A program made the translations under genes and the position numbers. From contig DQGR01000099.1 of NCBI GenBank assembly GCA_003524845.1, forward strand, positions 1,052 to 15,581: a DNA stretch of 14,530 bases. Direction: 5' to 3'. Below, piece after piece: positions 12,237 to 14,530 of this stretch. The stretch's first letter is position 1. Each line of letters begins with the position of its first letter. Source of the stretch: Patescibacteria group bacterium. GTDB taxonomy: Bacteria > Patescibacteriota > Microgenomatia > UBA10105. Under the pieces are notes generated by a model that was given only the letters and a program-made list of their open reading frames with translations, was not told the DNA's origin and searched no databases.

Positions 12237-13155
12237 AGTAGGACAATCCCCACCAGTCAACCGGATCGATAAAACGAAGGTTTCTGTTTAGATTGTTAAT
12301 GCGTTCCATCTCGTTACTGGACAGTTCAAAATTAAATACATGTATATTTTCCTGGATGCGATCAGGATGCGCACTCTTTGGGATAACCACCAGTCCTCGT
12401 TGCAGCGCCCATCTGATCAGTATTTGCGCCGGAGTCTTATGATGAGATGTGGCAACCTTATCTACCAATTCATCAGTCAGCGGCTTCGGATGCTTACTTC
12501 TTTCTGATGAACCGAATGGGGAATAGGCGACAAGTTGGATCTTCTGCTTATGACAGAAGTTAACTAATTCTTCCTGGGTATTGTAGGGATGGATCTCCAC
12601 CTGATTGACCACTGGTTTGATTTTGGCACTCGTTAATAAATCAATAATCAGGGGGACGGTAAAATTGGCAACGCCGATACTTTTGACCAACCCTTTGGCT
12701 ACCAGGTTTTCCATTGCCTGCCAGGTTTGTTGCACAGAAACCGGTTCGGTTTTAACCAACCCATTAGCGCCGATTTGACCCAAGCTGTTGCCGGGAAGAA
12801 ATGCAATGCCCCAATGCATGAGGTACAAGTCAAGATAGTCAAGTTGCAGATCGTTAAGGCTTTGCCGCAGGGCTTTTTCAACATTTTTCGGATGGTGCTC
12901 AGTATTCCAGAGCTTGCTGGTGACAAATACGTCTTCCCGCTTGACTTTTCCAGATGAAAACACGTGGTGAAACGCATTGCCAATTGCGATTTCATTACCA
13001 TAAATACTAGCACAATCAACATGCCGGTATCCGGCAATATTTATCGCAAACTCAATTACCTCAAGTACTGTATCTTTTTTCAATCTCCATGTCCCGAGCC
13101 CAATCACCGGGATTTTATAGTTGTTGTTGAGGGTTACGAATTTTTTCTTACTCAT
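12229..13155 (-). CDS. Aldo/keto reductase
   Basis: 308 residues from the ATG at 13155 (MSKKKFVTLNN). A longer frame to 13224 exists, but the extra 23 residues lie wholly within the HD gene. The (beta/alpha)8 family signature is complete: GLGTW near 19-23; YRHVDCASIYGNE with D47 and Y52; TSKLWN with K81; and LMHW with H114, the catalytic Asp-Tyr-Lys-His set. Further on are NQVEIHPY, VAYSPFGS and the NADPH-binding IPKSAHPDRIQEN. It reduces an aldehyde or ketone with NADPH in the cytoplasm; substrate unknown. Its ATG overlaps the HD gene stop by eight bases (ATGAGTAA). The IS1595 transposon inserted exactly at its stop codon, which the target duplication preserved, so the protein is intact. Confidence 0.92.
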   Translation of the reverse strand: MSKKKFVTLNNNYKIPVIGLGTWRLKKDTVLEVIEFAINIAGYRHVDCASIYGNEIAIGNAFHHVFSSGKVKREDVFVTSKLWNTEHHPKNVEKALRQSLNDLQLDYLDLYLMHWGIAFLPGNSLGQIGANGLVKTEPVSVQQTWQAMENLVAKGLVKSIGVANFTVPLIIDLLTSAKIKPVVNQVEIHPYNTQEELVNFCHKQKIQLVAYSPFGSSERSKHPKPLTDELVDKVATSHHKTPAQILIRWALQRGLVVIPKSAHPDRIQENIHVFNFELSSNEMERINNLNRNLRFIDPVDWWGLSYFK

Positions 13156-13825
13156 ACTTTTCCATAAGCTGATCAAGTATCCAGGATAAAGTGTTAATTC
13201 TGTCCGTGTATGCTTTTTTATCACTGGCTTCTAAATCAGACCCAAGCATATCAGCATGCATTAATAGTACTAACTCTATCGCGATATCGCCTACGGTATC
13301 TTGAAATATTTCAAGATACTTTTCTTTATTACTATTATCAATAATCAAATTAAGTATTTCGGAGATAAAGCCGTGATACCTGACAATTCTTTCAACGTAC
13401 GCCTCGTCATTCTTACTAAGATCAAATCTATTGGAAAATCTTTTAACTCTTCCTGCTGCAATTAATTCATGACCAGGGCAGCTAGCAGTTCCATCAGGAT
13501 GCTTTACTAGCGTATCTGTTTTTGCAATATCATGAAGTAAAGTAGCTACGATTAGAGCTTCTTTTTTTGTTCTATGACCTATAACCACAGATAAGTATTT
13601 TTCCAGCAAAATCTTTTGTGTAGCTTTCAAATCCGTAAATTTAAGGACCACCTCCAATCCTGCGAACACACCGATTACATGATCCAAAACATTCTGGTTG
13701 TTATGCCAAAGATTGTTTTCAATCACTGTAGCCAACTCGTAATATTCAGGAAAAGAGTCTAAGTACTTTCGCCCTTTAAGGGATTGCGATGTAACAGTGG
13801 AGATATTTATTTTTTCGAAGTGCAT
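13148..13825 (-). CDS. HD-domain metal-dependent phosphohydrolase
   Basis: 225 residues from the ATG at 13825 (MHFEKINIST). HD-superfamily metal ligands are visible: H49 in NVLDHVIG, H98-D99 in ATLLHDIAKTDT, H119 in PGHE, H151 in VRYHGF, and D192 in MHADMLGSD. Such proteins hydrolyse phosphoester bonds in nucleotides or RNA ends. The layout, with HD separated from GHE by about 20 residues, resembles HD domains of the tRNA-nucleotidyltransferase and YqeK-like groups, but no specific substrate can be given. The frame extends a further 51 residues to 13978. That extension is repeat-like and Ser/Asn-rich, with no resemblance to the domain, so I chose the internal ATG. No Shine-Dalgarno sequence precedes either start. 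It overlaps the aldo/keto reductase start by eight bases. Confidence 0.8.
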   Translation of the reverse strand: MHFEKINISTVTSQSLKGRKYLDSFPEYYELATVIENNLWHNNQNVLDHVIGVFAGLEVVLKFTDLKATQKILLEKYLSVVIGHRTKKEALIVATLLHDIAKTDTLVKHPDGTASCPGHELIAAGRVKRFSNRFDLSKNDEAYVERIVRYHGFISEILNLIIDNSNKEKYLEIFQDTVGDIAIELVLLMHADMLGSDLEASDKKAYTDRINTLSWILDQLMEKYE

Positions 13826-13885
13826 ATTTGTCAATTTGGGTAGTTTCTTACTAACGTTCTGGTTACTCCTGTCACTATTTGCTTT

Positions 13886-13915
13886 GCCATTCCGTAGCCT
13901 CGGCGAAGGATGAGA
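13886..13915. repeat. Possible interspersed repeat (CCTTCGCCGAGGCTACGG-like)
   Basis: The minus strand reads ATCCTTCGCCGAGGCTACGG, a GC-rich block in an A/T-rich region. In one frame it encodes SSFAEATE. From memory, close relatives of this string recur as read-through peptides in many uncultured-bacterium proteins, which suggests a dispersed repeat. Only one copy is in the window, so this cannot be confirmed here. Confidence 0.3.
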
Positions 13916-14025
13916 GCTGGTAACGGTACTCAGCTCGAACCACATTGGTCTGAATGAATATATCAAACCCAATATCATTTTTCAGTTACAATCTCTTAAA
14001 GATCATCTTAATATCAAAAGTTTTT

Positions 14026-14409
14026 TCAAATGTAATCTTCTTGCTTAAAATAATGTATTTCATCTTGAAATCTGTTAGGCCAAAAGTCTAGTTGTTCCTC
14101 AGGAATGTTAAGGCTTCTCCCATGTTTAATTATTGGCCTCCACGTAGAATTATGAGGTTTAACTTTAAAAATTTTGTTCTTAAATACTACCAACATCTCA
14201 TTGTCACTATAAAAATGCGCATAGTAAGGTTCATCGTCCCTCATATTTTCTTGAATTTTCGAAATCGATTGACTTATTTCTTTATCAGGAATTTCGACGC
14301 CATAAAGTATCCAGTCATTTGTAGTACTTTTGCGCTTCGCGAATACCTTGAACTTTTCAGGGAAAGTTGGATCTTTAAATTCTAAATCTAGAACAATTCC
14401 GTGGTACAT
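14026..14409 (-). CDS. Hypothetical protein, 127 residues
   Basis: Starts at the ATG at 14409 (MYHGIVLDLEF). A longer frame to 14514 would begin inside the tRNA-Gly gene and is rejected. The protein is soluble, with mixed charge. Features: a beta-rich first half (FKVFAKRK, WILYGVEI), a helix SQSISKIQENM, then PYYAHFYSDNEMLVVFKNKIFKV and an aromatic-rich tail (TWRPII, LDFWPNRF, IHYFKQED). There is no membrane segment and no catalytic motif I recognise. A TAAAAT hexamer ends seven bases before the ATG, again consistent with a leaderless start, though no good -35 box is seen. Strong pattern regularity suggests a real conserved gene of unknown role. Confidence 0.7.
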   Translation of the reverse strand: MYHGIVLDLEFKDPTFPEKFKVFAKRKSTTNDWILYGVEIPDKEISQSISKIQENMRDDEPYYAHFYSDNEMLVVFKNKIFKVKPHNSTWRPIIKHGRSLNIPEEQLDFWPNRFQDEIHYFKQEDYI

Positions 14410-14462
14410 ATGTATTATTTTATGTAATTTTCTAATAACTTTCTGTTTATTTCTGTCACATC

Positions 14463-14530
14463 TGGAGCGGGGTACGAGAATTGAACTCGCTTCTCGTCCT
14501 TGGGAAGGACGCATACTACCGGTGTACTAA
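14463..14530 (-). tRNA. tRNA-Gly (CCC), 5' end cut by the window
   Basis: On the minus strand the window begins TTAGTACACCGGTAGTATG (D-arm GTAC/GTAT). The anticodon arm CGTCC-TTCCCAA-GGACG follows (anticodon CCC, glycine), then T-arm GCGAG-TTCAATT-CTCGT, acceptor 3' half ACCCCGC, discriminator T and an encoded CCA (14463-14465). About six acceptor bases lie beyond 14530. Encoded CCA contrasts with the tRNA-Thr at 8199. Confidence 0.9.

Noticed and set aside
13156..13224. Longer start for the aldo/keto reductase
   Set aside because: The extra 23 residues lie wholly within the HD gene and precede the normal family N-terminus (KKFVTLNNNYKIPVIGLGTW).
14410..14514. Extended N-terminus of the 127-residue hypothetical protein
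   Set aside because: Its ATG lies inside tRNA-Gly; the extension is translated tRNA sequence.
1..14530. CRISPR array, replication origin or prophage
   Set aside because: No regularly spaced direct repeats, DnaA-box cluster or phage structural genes were seen.

Overview
The window looks like a chromosomal stretch of a small-genome bacterium. My best guess is a Candidate Phyla Radiation (Patescibacteria) member. Reasons: very tight gene packing with 4-26 bp overlaps, few visible Shine-Dalgarno sites, promoters placed so that the start codon falls at the predicted transcription start, tRNA genes without encoded CCA, and unusual domain fusions. No phylogenetic marker is present, so this is a soft assignment.

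Layout. (1) 1-4010: the tail of a GT4 glycosyltransferase (+), then a minus-strand, translationally coupled operon running HAD/kinase-like fusion -> inositol-monophosphatase-family phosphatase -> eukaryotic-type hexokinase homologue. (2) 4011-7350: a short divergent control region with 11-bp-period direct repeats, then a plus-strand operon of degenerate-ATPase/winged-helix regulator, GT2 glycosyltransferase and O-antigen ligase/polymerase. Together these look like a sugar and cell-envelope glycan locus. (3) 7340-8053: a membrane-anchored protein with two Ig-like domains (-). (4) 8054-8503: a disordered minus-strand tRNA cluster. It holds an intact tRNA-Thr(CGU) lying between two halves of a tRNA-Ile(GAU)-like gene, followed by a broken tRNA 3' remnant. 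(5) 8504-9685: an MFS drug-type exporter (-).

(6) 9771-12236: a complete 2.45-kb IS1595-family transposon. It has imperfect 24-bp terminal inverted repeats (20/24 identical) and a perfect 8-bp target duplication (TTATTTAA). Besides the transposase it carries an ImmA/IrrE-type zinc peptidase and a translationally coupled two-helix membrane protein, then about 560 bp of strongly structured DNA with a candidate 38-residue gene. The insertion sits exactly at the stop codon of an aldo/keto reductase gene and rebuilds that stop through the target duplication. A promoter at the right end points outward, antisense to the reductase. This cargo element is the strongest candidate for a little-described system here.

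(7) 12229-14530: aldo/keto reductase and HD-domain phosphohydrolase (overlapping, -), a conserved-looking hypothetical protein (-), and a tRNA-Gly(CCC) with encoded CCA that runs off the window end (-).
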